A DNA stretch of 64,000 nucleotides from Allacma fusca (taxonomy: Eukaryota > Arthropoda > Collembola > Symphypleona > Sminthuridae). The stretch spans positions 7,254,001 through 7,318,000 of the forward strand of contig OX359246.1 of NCBI GenBank assembly GCA_947179485.1. The letters run 5' to 3'. The notes under the pieces were generated by a model. It was not told where the DNA came from and made no database searches. It saw nothing but the letters and a program-made list of their open reading frames with translations. Shown here one piece after another: positions 24,513-38,149 of the stretch; the first letter of the stretch is position 1, and each line of letters starts with the position of its first letter. Position numbers and translations under genes: made by a program.

Positions 24513-26440
24513 CTAGATTGAAAGTTCCAATTTCCAAAATTGGAAAGTTACTTCTACGATAAAAACTGCAAAGCTGACAACGCTGCTCCAAAGAAAAGCG
24601 TAGATTGCCAGTACAATGGAGCTCTGCATTGATAATGCTTTTACGGACTCTTCATATGTAACTTTCCTATTTCCTAAAGATAAGCAACTTGGGAATTGAT
24701 GATTATCCCACTTTTCCCAAAACCAATACAAACCAGCAGTAATCATTGCTTGAGCTCTCTTCAAAACTGGATTATACTTTTCCCCATAACCCCAAGGAAT
24801 GTAAATTGAAATATACTGCTTCCGTAAATGATCATTTGTAACATACACATTTGACGCAAACTTGAGAGATTTTTCCTTAGCAGCTTCACTCACGCGATTC
24901 CAGTAAAACTGAAGATCGTCTGAAAAAACCTACCAGAGCTGATTTTGGTTTACTCAAATTTTCCACCACTATTTTTTCAATTTCAGTGACGTCAAGGCAA
25001 TGTAATTGTGTAGGATTAAAATATTTTGGTAACTTGGGTTTTTCTTCGAATAGTGGTTTTCTGAAATTTGAAATTTCCAAACTAAATTCAGTTGAGCGAC
25101 AATAAATTGGACACATTTTCTTACCAAAGCTAATGAAACTTCCCATGCCTTCAAGCATTGGTTTTTTGCCATGTGGAAAGTACAGTGTGAAATTTCCAAG
25201 TTCCTTTAAATATTTCCATTTGCAAATGCTTTCATTTTCAACTACAAAGGAGCTTTTGAGAAATCCTTTGTAGCCATTTGAAATAATAATAGCGGAAATT
25301 CACGCTAAGCGCGGGACTCTCTCCCGTAAAACTGCCCTGTTCCAAAACGATTGCTAGTAAATTAGCCAAAGCCGTTGACATTCGTGCTGATGAACCCAGT
25401 ATGTCACAGGTCATTGTGTCAATGGCGTGAGCTGTAGCAAGAAATAACGTCGCTATCGCTAAGCATATCCAGATTCGATATTCAAATGGATTTGTATACA
25501 TTTTGAACTCCAACGCGACGGACGTGACACTGTCGGAGGTTATGAAATTTAGGTTCGAAGTGTATGAAAGTCGAAATTCCGTGTGTAAATCCCTACTTAC
25601 CCAATTCCCCATTCAAATGCAAGATGGAACACCAATTAACTCTGTTGAGGCATTCATGTCCAAATCTATAGTTAAATAATCGATTGTGGTGGAGTACAAA
25701 TTCGAAGGATCTTTGGAATAATGAGGTCCCAGATGCATTTTGGAGTTGGATACTTTCCAAGATTTAAAACTTCCAGTGGCTGAACTTTGAAGTGTCCAGT
25801 AAATTGACCTCTTCCCGTAGTTTGTAGCTTCTGTGAATGTGAATTCCATTGCGTCTAAATAATCCAATGTTGTACAATCAAAGGATGCCTCACAGTGGCA
25901 GTTCATACAATTGCAGACGTAGAACCCCTGAAGATGCGTTGAGGATCTCGGAAATAGCACAAATGTGGGTACATTCCATAAAGAAATTATAATTCGTGAT
26001 AACGCAGTTTTCAGGAGTTGACTCTCAGCCAAATTCTGGCATAGTATCAATATAAATTTGAAAGACGGTTCTGAGATCCAAACCTTATCATTGCTTTTGA
26101 ATGAAAAGTTTGGTTCCTCAAACAAACTCTGATTGTATGCGGGGTTTGCTGCAAATAGCATGATTTTTGTTCTGCACCGGACGTTTTGTTGCTTGAATAC
26201 GCCTGTACTGAGTAGGGTTGAAGGTGTTTCAACGACATCTACGAAACTGTTTTTATCCGCGGGGTATACTCTCAAAAAATAGGGTGAGTTGATCGTACTG
26301 TAGTCGTAAGGTTTTGTCAACTGCACAATTCGTATCATACAGTCTTCCAACTTATCAGTGATGTATTGCAATTTGATTTGTAGAGATTGTTGGTAATAAA
26401 GACAAAGCAAAAATACTATCTGCAGGCGTAGTTGCTTCAT
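24513..26440 (-). pseudogene. Ionotropic receptor pseudogene, copy B
   Basis: Full-length copy of the receptor at 21105-22892 on the same strand, with the N-terminal lobe complete. It is broken at least three times: an in-frame TGA at 25615-25613, a deletion with frame change near 25300 that removes most of the second membrane segment, and a frameshift near 24930 in the lobe before YWN. The last 126 codons (24513-24893) are clean and keep the third membrane segment. No reading could give a working channel. Confidence 0.88.
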
Positions 26441-29400
26441 TTTGAGAATAATTATTATTTCATTACGACTAATGTCATATGTACTAAATTGTACCAGAAT
26501 GTTTATCCAACACTAAATTTACAAAGCTACATTAGACAGATAACTCCATGTCAATTTGCAGAAGCAGCATGGAATTTCGAAGTATTTATCTGATTACAAC
26601 TTATATTGTGGCATTTCAGGCAGAACTTGAAAAGTGTTACCAAATATGCCCTTCACATTAGTACCTGAAGACTTGCCAAGCTCTCAAATTCTTTTGACAA
26701 AACAGTTTTTTTGTAACGATGCTGAGGTATGAAGTCAGACATATCTTCAAAATAATGACAATTTCCTATGGGTCTTTGTAAAAGTATTACGAAAGCACCT
26801 TTAATACAAAACCAAGTTTTTAAAACTAAGCTTGAGAACGACATGGAATACTTCAGTGTTAAAATAGTCTCTCAAGTTATTGATTGGTTTCAATATAATT
26901 TCGACCTGGTGGATGGCTGGACGATGCCATAGAAAAAGGGATTTTAAATATTTGATAATTTTTCAATTCTTGAATTTTTTTTAACGGTTCCAAGGACGTT
27001 ATTCCAAGGGGTTATTTCTTTTATAACTTTCTGAGCCCGCAAAAGTTTAAACATTCACCAAGGCTCAAAGCAATTTCGTGTATTAGCTATGCTCTATTTT
27101 TGAATACATACAACTACTTATGTACATATACCTACATACCAAGATATAGCTCTCAACTTACTTTTGCGCAAACCTGGAAGTAAGGTATGAACTTATAGAA
27201 ACTGTCAAAATCTTTATTTGAGAGTGGAAAGAAACTCGAATGACAAATGTACCTATTGCAACACCCCGTAGAAGTCATCCCCATATGATTTAATTTAATT
27301 TACGGCGTTAACGCTATTATTACTGGAATTGATTGAGTCGAGAGACAAGACATTTTACAATTAAGTTTGCCAGGACTCTGGCCATTCACTCATAAAGCTG
27401 ACGAAAACTTCTTTGTCAGTTTGGATCCATTTTAAATATATTTCATGAAACAATCATAGGCTCCAGTATCGTATATTTCATTTTGGTATATGTTGGTCAG
27501 TTGGAACGATTTCGAGTTGAGACGTCACTGGAAATAGGAAAATCAACGTGTAATTTCGGCTTATGATTTCTAGCTACTTGCCAGTTGTGTTTAATTGTTT
27601 CCATGGGGTTTAGTCAAAATTTCGCTACTTCAAGTTTTAAAAAAATTAAAACAATCTTTACAAATTTCAAAATTTAAGTTCAAGTTGCACATCTACGGCC
27701 TAAATGAGTACCTTCTGCGTTTGTCCTACATTTTCAGGCCGATCCGTTTAAAAATTTTGTCCCGTACAAGGTTTGGAGTTTTCAGAATCCAACGATTTTA
27801 TAATAGCGCTTGGTTAATAATTTTGTGCTTGAAAAATATCTATACCATTCAGAACCGTTGGAAAAACTTAATTTGTTTTACTACTTGCTCTGTGGTAAAA
27901 CGCCATTAATGATTTGTGACACGCAATGTCTGTTAACCTACTCAAAATAGAAATAGGTTATAGATTTTATCTCTAATTGGTGGTAACAGGAAGAAACAAA
28001 ATCTATATTAATTAGAATTGTTCAATTCAAACTTACTCAACTATTAAAATATTGTGACGATATATTATTATGGTTCTTTAATCTCGCGCCCAAGTTCGGA
28101 TGAGTCGATAAAGATGTGTAGTATTTGGTGAGAATAAGATAATCGTGGATAAAAATAGGTTTATACGGAATAATAATCTTGAATTAATTTATTCTGAATA
28201 AAATCAAAGGATGAAATTGAAATAAAACGATAAGGAAAATCTTAATCCAAGGATCTATTCCTATTGTAAATCTCTGTTGGGCTGTCCATCTTCGATTCTT
28301 GGGCAGGGGCCGAAATGGAATAGGATCTGTGTACGCGAGCTTTGATCCAATCCATCCGAGAGCCTCCCATGAACTGTCGTGTTCTTGCTTGACTTAACCT
28401 AAGGATTTGGTCGTAACCTTAATTTACATGTTATGTACATAATTACATTAATAGCATTTCATCATAATTATTGTTTATAGAAACAATGAAAAGTATTAAA
28501 ATAATTGTCTTCACATCCTGTCCCATATCCGGCCTTCCCTCAGATTCTGCTGAGTGGAAGTGCTGACCGGTCTGAAAGGATAGATCTTCCTTCTTAGATC
28601 TGGTGATGTTGATTAATTATTTATGCTAACGTGCCATTTACGCGATCTTTGGTCACGTAGCCTCCTTCTCTCGTCACGTAACTTCAGGTGTACAATTTGG
28701 GATGTAACAATATACTTAATATGTGATTGCTTCGTTATTTTCAGGTTAACTTTGGTTTGTTTGTTTACTAATAATAATGTAAAAAATTACTTTGAATACG
28801 ATTAAAGTAAATATTAACAATACTGGTTTTATCGGCCTACTAAACTCATGTCGTATTATGGTTACAAACATGCAGCTCTTATTATCAAACAAATCGAATT
28901 TCTTTAGAAAGTTAAATCACACTGGATCAAGGATTATAGGTGTTGATAATTTAAAATATAGTTTAAATTGAAAATCCAACTTCGAATCCAATCCAAACGA
29001 AATTTGAACCGATTCTGGAATTTGATTCGAAAATCAAATAAATTTCAAGATTGTGTTGCCGGATTCGAATAGTTCTATAAAATTGATTTGAATAAAAAAA
29101 CCCGAATACTAATTCACATATAAAATAAAGTTGGATTTGAAATTCAAATACAAACCAAATTCGAAATAAGAAAATAGTTGGTTCGAATTCAGGTCTGTGC
29201 TGGATACATCAAATTGTGATTTCCTTGACCACCACTAAATTAGAAATTCACTGTAATTTTAAATCTACCACCAACAGCTTACTGGAATCGTATCATTATT
29301 TTCTGCGTTTCTGATGTCAGGTGAATGTTTTTTCACGTCGTATTAAGCCATCCCTGAGAAGCCATTCTTGAAGTTTAATAGTCTATGCTTCCCACCCTCC

Positions 29401-31270
29401 CATGAATGACGGGGACATTTTTAGAGGTATAAAAAATAAAGACACAAATAATGATAATTTTGTAAAGTTCGTTTGATGACATTGCCTGGTGATCATATAA
29501 TTTGACTGACATTTGCCTATAAATTCAAATATAATGGTACTTGTTTCCTCCATTGACTATATATGACAATGCTAATAACTGTAAAACGGTTATGAGGATT
29601 CGAAGGCCGTACAAAACGTTGCCCTATAGACTCTGCCGTTACATGCGTTCAAGATAATTGTTATAAGCCTTACACATTTACATGTATTTAGATGATGAAC
29701 AAACTTCGCAATTGCAACTGTCAAAGATACTACAAATGTCTCCAGAAGTCCCTATAATTTTAGATATAGATACATCACTTAATTCCCTCCTATTCGAACG
29801 AGTGCCGGTATTTTTGGTCTGTATCACTGATGAATGTCATCTAGGCCCATTTTAGTTTACACAAGGATCAATTTTTTACCGAGTTTACGATACCTCCCCT
29901 GTTACAATAAATAAAGCATATCTAGTGTTGACAAGTCGTAAACAGTAAAATGCACATGAATAAATATTGCATAAAGTAATATTCACCAAATCAAAAATTA
30001 CGGATTTTGTAGAACGTTCTAAATTTAATAATAGGCAATGGCAATGTGACCTCATAAAATATTAAAATCCTTGAAAGATCTGACATAATTACATATATGC
30101 TCTGAATAATACTTCAGCTTGAACCATAAATGATCTTTCATGTTAATTTCATGCTGTGGTGAAATGTTATCCACATGAATTCAAAGGAAACAAGGATCAA
30201 GTGTTTGCAATCACTTTCAGTGCCGCAAGAATTGTATTCCCATAAAACTTCACTTGAGCAGATATTTCTAGACAATTAGAGAGCTGAATTACTTTACACG
30301 GATGTAAAGTCTAGAACTGGAATAGCCGATCTTACCTATAACAGCATTTTGATGTATAGCTCTCAAGCTGTTACTACCAACAGTAGTGAAGATGCACATC
30401 AAATACTTACTTGCTTTAAATGGATATTTTTAAAAATGTACTCCTGAGACTTACAAAGTACATATGCATTTTGCATGGGTCATCGAAATTGAAATAAACA
30501 AAGCGCACGATGAGTTGTGTTCTCTACTTGGAAGCTTCAGTACATTTAGCATTATCCACTCGCGAGAGTCCATCAATTTGCCAAAACATAATGTCACAAA
30601 TAGAGAAACCAACCTGCTTTAGAATTGCCCTAAAAGTGTGAGAAACCATTGATAAAAGGACAAGTTTCTTATATTCTAGTAAGCCCGGATCAGTCGTCTG
30701 AGATTTTAGAGTTTCAAGCTCATTTAAAAAAAGTCAGTACAACATATCTTCAATAAAGAAAAGTATTACAAAATTGTCCATAATCTTTCAGGATGCTAAC
30801 GATAATTTGCATATTTACTTGTGTGTTTTACCATTTACCATTGTGTTTTACAATGTGTAAATGGGAATCGGGACTGTAAATTCCAATCCCTTATATCAAA
30901 TAATCCCTTATAAGGGTATCCCTTACAGCGAGAGTTCACCGTATTGGCAATTTTAGTGATAGTGAAATTTTTCGACTTATATTCTTCCGCTGTTTTATGT
31001 AGTCATTATAAAATCCTTAAATAAAATGTTTATGTTACCACCTTTTACTGTCTGAATGATTTGAATCATCATTCGATTCAATTCAGCACGCAGTAATGAA
31101 ACAAATGGAATCATGTTAGTCGTGAATTGAATCGAATCATTGTAGTTCATTCGATTCATAAGTTGAATTGAATTAAAATGAATTTTTTGAATTTAATTGA
31201 AAGATTCTGACAACTATTTTTTACATGATCAACCCCAGTAAAAATTGGGTCTGGTGTCAAATATTCAGCA
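26441..31270. other. IR flank, then long gene-free stretch
   Basis: 26441-26930 matches the upstream flank of copies A and C. From there to 31270 I see no supported gene. 28960-29200 and 31060-31210 are low-complexity runs of GAATT/TTCGAAT-like words. The open frames at 27595-27909 and 28623-28805 have no family features and are probably chance. Confidence 0.55.
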
Positions 31271-31357
31271 GATTAATTGCGGATAGGTGAACCGACCACC
31301 AGACAATCAGAAGCTACGGCAACCACCGTAGGAGTTGTCAGCTTCGCTTCTACGAAA

Positions 31358-31738
31358 ATGAAACGTTTATACAACCCGCCAATGTTTTTGCTTTGCCTCT
31401 GTTGCAAACATTCTGTATCAATCCATTTAGAACACATCACGGGTAAATTGCAAGATTGCATGATACGAATTGTCCAGTTGACAAAACCTTATGACTACAG
31501 TTCGATCAGCTCACCCTTTTTGTTGAGAGTGTATCCAGCAAATAAAAATAGTTACCTAGATTTTGTTCCACCACCATCAACCCTATCAACTGCAAATGTG
31601 TTCAAGCAACGAAGACTCCGGTGTTATACAAAGATCATGCTATTTGCAGCAAACCCTTATTATAATCACGGCAACTTTAAAGTTTCTAAAACGCTACAGT
31701 TCACGTCTAGTAATCCACAAAGGAAATTGTGGAAATAA
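31358..31738 (+). pseudogene. Inverted 5' fragment of an ionotropic receptor, copy E
   Basis: Opposite in direction to all other receptor copies. From ATG at 31358 it encodes a signal-peptide-like start and a clear match to residues 1 to about 105 of the paralogues (DCMIRIVQLTKPYDY, then RVYPANKNSY and KIMLFAANPYYN). After about 31670 the sequence switches to the R1 segment, and the frame closes at 31738. It is a duplicated first part of a receptor, truncated at a duplication breakpoint. Confidence 0.82.
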
Positions 31739-32530
31739 ATATTCTGAATCTAAGCTAGTAGTCCCATTTTGTTGCTATGAAAATGCCAAGAAACGCTAGA
31801 AAAACAAGATATCTTTTGTGTGATATAAAATGTTTAAATTTTGTTTTCAAATTCGTGAATTTTGAACACCGACATTTTGACTCAGATTATATAATAAGGT
31901 TTGAAATAAATGGAGCTTGTAGAGCATTTACGTAGCTTTTAAATGAGATTTGAAAGAATGAGATACATCTTTCTACTCAAAAGCTTTACAGTTTTTTGAA
32001 TTTCACAATAGCTCATAAAATCCTTGTCAGCAAAAAAATATTTATAATTTCTGTGTGAAAAAATCAATAATTTTGAAACAATTCAAAATTTTCGGTTGTG
32101 GAGCAATAAAAAATCATTTCAATGTAACGTTTTCAAAATCAGTATTTTTGAATATCATCTGTTTTTAAATTTTCGAATTTTAAAAAGATATTTTAAGCAA
32201 GAATACGAGAAAACCTGGAAATTCATACGAATTCCATTGAAACCCTAAGGTTTGGAGGAACAAAACGCCGTTCAGCTCATATTTAATCAGTTTTGCATTT
32301 CTGTGAGCCTAAAACCAGGGCTAATTTCGAATAACTAAATGCTGAATATAAACGCCTTGCTACAGCAAGCCACTATGGGCATATACATACAATATTACTG
32401 TTGCTAACAAAAAGTCAACCCAATTCTAAGCTTGTTTTCTACCCAAGAGCCAACGTTCATGATGTTTGTCAAGACGGTGTTTTTGATTGTCCCTTCCAAA
32501 TTTAAATACGATATAAACACGCAATAAACA
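31670..32530 (+). repeat. Dispersed segment R1, copy at the IR-E breakpoint
   Basis: Begins where receptor similarity stops in the fragment 31358-31738 and follows copy 1 (14105 on) to about GAGCCAACGTTCATGATG. 32580-32860 then matches 41300-41520 and 24060-24200, the 3' flanks of the receptor copies. Confidence 0.7.
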
Positions 32531-33648
32531 CTTTCAAAATTTTTTGGTTTTGCAAATCCTGAATGGGGTCAATCTGATGATTTCCTCTCGTCGCCAATTT
32601 TCGAACAGGATTTCGGTCAAAAGGTTTACAGCAATTAGACACATTTGTAATGAGATATTATTGACCGAGATGCGTCATTCAAGCTAGACAGCATTACAGT
32701 GTTTCGAGTTTCACAATCGCTTCCATAATTGGATTTTTCGAAATCTTCAGCAAAAATAAATAATAACTTGAATTTACGTTTAGTTGAGGTAACAGTGAGT
32801 CATGCACAGTTTTTCAGTCAAAAATTATTGGGATTTAGAGAGTCTTAAGGCACCCCAAAAGTTGAGTAAATTTTTTTGAGAGCAGCAGCAGGTTTTTATG
32901 GATCTAATTTCGAGTACTTCTGAATTTTGAATCCCGTAGTCTACATTAATTGCTTTTTAATATTTTGAACAACTCGGCCATAAAATGATTACAGTAGACC
33001 GGGGGGGGGGAGGAGTTCATTTTTCGGATGATTCTTCTACAACGAAAAAACATCAGTGATCAATACTCAGCACCAGCTGACTGGGTTTTCAAATGTTTTA
33101 ATTTATTCAAAAACTTCATAAAAAGACAATTTGTGCTAAGGATAGGGCTTGTCTCATATGATTCCTTCTGGGCAAAAACATGATGACATTTTGGTCGCAA
33201 AATTTATGAATTTGATTAACCCATCAGAATTGTATCTAGGATTTTAAAATTTGGTCAACATAATTTATTTTTTAAAGCAACAACACCTATTCAATAAAAT
33301 AATGTCGACGGTGAAGTGTATTGCGAGACCCACACGTTATTCCAGTTATTTGAATGTACTTTGAAGCCTCAAAATCGTGTTTTTCGTTTTTGAATCCCAT
33401 AGTTGATATAAGCTAATTCTTTTATAATGTTAATAACTCCGTGATAAGACAATTATTCAGGAGGGATATCCAAGTCTCAGATGATTCCAGTTAGGCGAAA
33501 AATTCGTCGGTCAGCAGTGCTACGTGCTAAGTCAGATAAATTCATTTTTAGAAAACTCTTAGATCGGCAACTGTGGATCATTATTTCTTCAATAAAATTA
33601 TATAAGACAGAGCCCGTAACTGTGCTGGCGTAGTCATAGAGATACAAA

Positions 33649-35631
33649 TTAATTTGAAAAATCCATTGATTCAAAAAACTCCACTTTCAAAAATTGGAAA
33701 GAAACTTCTACGATAAAAACTGCAAAGCAGACACCACTGCTCCAAAGAAAAGCATAGATTGCCAGTACAATGGAGCTCTGCATTGATAATGCTTTTACGG
33801 ACTCTTCATATTTAACATTCCTACTTCCTAAAGATAAGCAAATTGGGAATTGATGCTTATCCCACTTTTCCCAAAACCAATACAAACCAGCAGTAATCAT
33901 TGCTCGAGCTCTCTTCAAAACAGGATTATACTTTTCCCCATAACCCCAAGTAATGTAAATTGAAACATGCTCTTTCCGCAAATGATCATCTCTAACATTT
34001 GCATTTGACGCAAACTTGATAGATTTTTCCTTGGCGACTTCATTCAAGCGTTTCCAGTAAAACGGTAGATCGTCTGAAAAAACTACTAGAGCTGATTTTG
34101 GTTTACTCAAATTTTCGACAATTATTTTGCCAACATCAAGGACTTGTAAGCAATGAAATTGCGTGGGGTTAAAATCTTTTAGTAACTTGGACTTGTGTTC
34201 AAATAGTATTCTCTTAATATTCGAAATTTCCAGACTCAGTTCATTTGAACGACAATAAATTAAACATGATTTATTGTCAAAATCAATGAAACTTCCCATG
34301 CCTTGAAGCCTTGGTTTTTTGCCTTGTGGAAAGTACAGCGTAAAATTTCCAAGTTCCTTTAAATATTTCCATTTGCAAATGCTTTCATTTTCAACAACAA
34401 AGGAGCTTTTGAGAAAGCCTTTGTAGCCATTCGAAATAATTATTGCCTAAAGTAACCAAGTTATTATTAACATTCTCTTTGGCGGGGTTACCGTGCTGAG
34501 CGATGGGCTCTCACCCATAAAGCTTCCTTGTTCCAAAACGATTGCTAGCAAATTAGCCCAAGCTGTTGATAATCGGGCTGATGAAATAAATATATCACAG
34601 GTCATTGTATCAACGGCGAGAACTATAGCAATATATAGCATCACTATAGCCAAGCATATCCAAATTTGGATTTCGAATGGATTTGTGTACATTTTTAACT
34701 CCAATGCGACGGACGTGACACTGTCGGAAGTTATGAAATTCAGGTTAGGTGTGAATGAAAGTCGAAACTCTGTGTGGAAATTTCCCTTTTCGAAATTCCC
34801 CACTGATATCCAAGAAATGACAGAGGTTGATGATGTGGATGCATTCATGTCCAAATCCATAGTTAAGTAATCGATTGTGGTTGAGTGCAAATCCGAAGGA
34901 TCTTTAGAATAATGAGGTCCCAGATGCATTTTGGAGTTTGAGACTTTGTAAGAATTAAGGCTTCCAGTGGCTAAGTTTTGAAGGATCCAGTTAGTGAATC
35001 TCCTCCCGTTGTTTGTTACTTCTCTGAATATGGATTCCATTGTATCTAAGCAATTCAATGTTGTACAATCAAAGGATGCCTCACAGTGGCAATATATACA
35101 GTTGCAGACGTAGAACCCCTGAAGATTCGTTGATGATCTCGGAAATAACACAAATGTGGGAACATTGAATAAAGTCATTATAATTCTTGATAGCGCAGTC
35201 TTCAGTAATTGACTCTCTTCCAAATTCTGACAAAGTATTAGAATAAAATTCAAAGACGGTTCTGAGATCCAAACCTTATCCTTGCTTCGTAATGTGTAGG
35301 ATGGTTCTTCAAACAAACTCTGATTATAGGTTGAGGTTGCTGCAAACAACATGATCTTTGTTCTACACCGGATATTTTGTTGCTTGAATACACCTGTACT
35401 GAGTAGGGTTGAGTTTGTTTCAACGACACCTAGGAAACTATTTTTATCCGCTGGATATACTCTCAAAAAATAGGGTGAGTTGATCGTGCTGTAGTCGTAA
35501 GGTTTTGTCAACTGCACAATTCGTATCATACAGTCTTCCAACTTATCAGTGATGTATTGCAATTTGATTTGTAGAGATTGTTGGCACCAAAGACAAAACA
35601 AAAATACGGTCTGCAATCGTGGTCGCCGCAT
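33649..35631 (-). pseudogene. Ionotropic receptor copy C, one in-frame UAG
   Basis: Near-complete receptor of about 660 codons with the complete N-terminal lobe and all three membrane segments. The only disabling change I find is TAG at 34449-34447, inside the second membrane segment (after IITWLL); the frame continues unbroken for 266 codons to the stop at 33649. ATG at 35631 matches the starts of copies A and B; frames upstream of it are not needed. The C-terminus ends SMDFSN, different from copy A. It may be a young pseudogene, or be expressed through stop-codon readthrough as known for some IR genes. G follows the UAG. Confidence 0.8.
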
Positions 35632-36224
35632 TTTGAGAATAATTATTTCATTAAGACCATTGTAATATAAACTAAGTCGGTTCAGAATGTATATCAAACA
35701 GTACATTTACAAAACTACGTCAGCCAGATCACTCCATGTCACTTTGCCGTCAGAGTATGAAATTACGAAATATTTATCTTATAGCAGCTTCTCATCGTGA
35801 CATTTTAGAGAGAACTTGAAAAGAGAAAGAAATCAAGAAGAAAGAAGAACCACTTATATGGGAACTAAAGACTTGCCAAGCCCTTGAATTCTTTTGGTAC
35901 GACAGTGTTTTGAAATGGTGCTGAGTTATGAAGTCAGACATACATATCTCCAAAATAATGACAATTTCCAATGGGTCTTTGTAAAAGTTTTCCTAAATCA
36001 TCCGTAATACAAAACAAAGTTTTTTAAACTAAACTTGAGAACGACATGGAATACTCCGGTGTTAAAATAGTCTCTCAAGCTATTGATTGGTTTCAATATA
36101 ATTTAGATCTGGTGGATGGCGGGATGAGGCCATAAAATAAGGGAATAGCTGGACTATCGGAATCCAAGAGATGGGGTGGTGAAATTAATTGTTGAGACAA
36201 ATGAGAAGCATGTGTTTGCAATAT

Positions 36225-36590
36225 TTATGTTAAAAAGTTTTTTGAAATATTCCTCATGTTACAAATTCTGCATTTCATTGCCGTTTTTTGAGCAAATAAA
36301 ACAGTCCCTTCAATAAAAACCTCCACGCCTTCCTTCCCTCTAGTCTTGAGAATTTTGTTTCCGGGATTTGGATCCTCGATGAATTTACAATTTCCGCAAT
36401 AATCTCTGCTTTTACTTGCAATGTTTTGTTGAACACTTTTACTAGCCACCGGGTGGCAAACGTTTGGGTTGCTTTCGACCAAAGTCTTGGGTAAAAGATA
36501 TGCATGAGGTCTTTTGAAGACATTTGGATTTTTAAGAGCGTCCAGTTTCATTTCTTTTGTGCTCACGCCTACATATGAAACTGTACCCAT
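36225..36590 (-). CDS. Unrecognised Cys-containing reading frame
   Basis: 121 codons from an ATG at 36590. It contains CGNC near the middle and CRIC near the end, so a zinc site is possible. Broken copies occur at 23629-23829 and around 15480-15570/16740-16790, inside the same duplicated flank. The paralogues have lost the frame, so it is either the surviving member of a small gene family or a remnant of a larger gene. Function unknown. Confidence 0.3.
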   Translation of the reverse strand: MGTVSYVGVSTKEMKLDALKNPNVFKRPHAYLLPKTLVESNPNVCHPVASKSVQQNIASKSRDYCGNCKFIEDPNPGNKILKTRGKEGVEVFIEGTVLFAQKTAMKCRICNMRNISKNFLT

Positions 36591-36977
36591 GAATTCAAAT
36601 TTTAAATTGAAAACATTTGAAGCTATGTTTATTAAATCGTATAATTATAATATATACCAACTAAAAAGAGTAAAACCTTACGATATTATAAATGTGGCGT
36701 GTAGCCGTAAGTCCAAGATTCATCTGGAACTCTTGAAGGCATATAGTCTTCAATTTCCGTTGTGCTCCCACAAAAATCTGAAAACAATGAATATTTGGGA
36801 ATGTTTCCATTCTTGCATTTTTTGGACGGTTCCAAGGAATGGGGTAATTTCTGCTTTATCCCTGTCTGATTCAATGGGTCTGCAAAAGTTTAAATATTCA
36901 CCATGATTCAAAGCAATTTTCTATGTTCAAACTAAATTTCGGGAGCTGTAAAGTTTCTACAATGCTACAGTTCGCAA

Positions 36978-37336
36978 ATCGTCGCTGAAGAGGCAAAATG
37001 GAATACATGCATTTTCGATTAAAATCAAAATGGTCTACATGCAGTTTTACTAAATGCAAAATGGAATAGATGCATCAAGTTTTAAAAGCAAAATGGACTA
37101 AGTGCAATTTCGTCTAAAAGCAAAATGGTCTACTTACAATTTCGCTTTAAAGCAGAATTGCCATTAAGTATACACGCATGTAGACCATTTTGCTTTTAGT
37201 GAAAACTGCATGTAGTTCATTTTGCTTTCAGGAAAGCTTGCAACTATTCCGTTTTGCCTTTAAGGAAAAAGGCATGTAGACCATTTTGCTTCTAGTTGAA
37301 ATTGCACTTAGTCCATTTTGCCTCTTCAGCGACGAT
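36978..37336. mobile_element. Fold-back element made of inverted short repeats
   Basis: The ends, 25 bp at 36978-37002 and 37312-37336, are perfect inverted copies (starting ATCGTCGCTGAAGAGG). The left half holds five spaced copies of a GCAAAATGG-centred unit of about 30-35 bp; the right half holds the same unit inverted (CCATTTTGC). The whole 359 bp can fold into one long imperfect hairpin. No coding capacity. A target duplication could not be defined. Confidence 0.85.
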
Positions 37337-37466
37337 ATAGTATTTCACAATGTAAATTGTGGAAATGAACATTCTGAATCTACGATCTATTCTAGTAGTA
37401 CCATTTTGTTGCTATGAAAATGCCACGAAATGCTCAAAAAATAGGACACTTTCAAAAGCTCCTCAC

Positions 37467-38149
37467 CATAGATGTGGGTGTTTTTCCCACTCGCACTCCC
37501 ATAGAGAAAAAATCCACTACTCCTACTCTTGCCCACTCGTAGTCTTACTAAGAATGTAAAACTCCTACTCCTACTCTCAGCGCTAACTTCAAATCTCACA
37601 ACTCCTACTCACCACTTGTGAGTTACTCAAAGTTTTCACCGAAATATTAAGACAAAAATTTTCCTTATAATTATAAAATAGAATACTAAAAGTACAAAAT
37701 AATTCAGTTTAATTTTATAGTCAAAATTCAATAACAAATGCAAAAACCGACGAAGTTTACAATAATTGACAATATTTATAATAGCAACGCCTGGAAGTAT
37801 GCTCAAGATTTATTTCTAATCTGTGACATATTTTGTCTTCCAATGGATGGCTTGTACATAAGTCCGCATTCCACACGATTGTTTGTTTAAAATTATGAAA
37901 TATTTCCCAATAACCGCTAATCTTTTAGCGTGGCAATGCTAGCTTTATGCTATTAATACAATGGTACGAGAAATAGTGAGTAGCAAAGCATGGTACTCCT
38001 ACTCCTACTCATTTTCTATGCTTGGATTTATACCACTCCAACTCACGAAGTTTTTTGCGCCCTCACTCCTACTCTTTACCTTGCTCCCCTGTGAGTGTGA
38101 GTAGGAGTGTGTTGAGTGCACTCGTCATTCGCGAGTAGCCACCATGTAT
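37467..38149. mobile_element. Non-autonomous hAT-like element
   Basis: Flanked by the direct repeat CTCCTCAC (37459-37466 and 38151-38158; G precedes both), which R1 has once. The 8-9 bp target duplication is that of hAT elements. Ends are imperfect inverted repeats (ATGTGGGTG against the complement of the last bases). The subterminal parts are built from CTCCTACTC-like words on the left and the complement on the right. No transposase. Confidence 0.6.
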
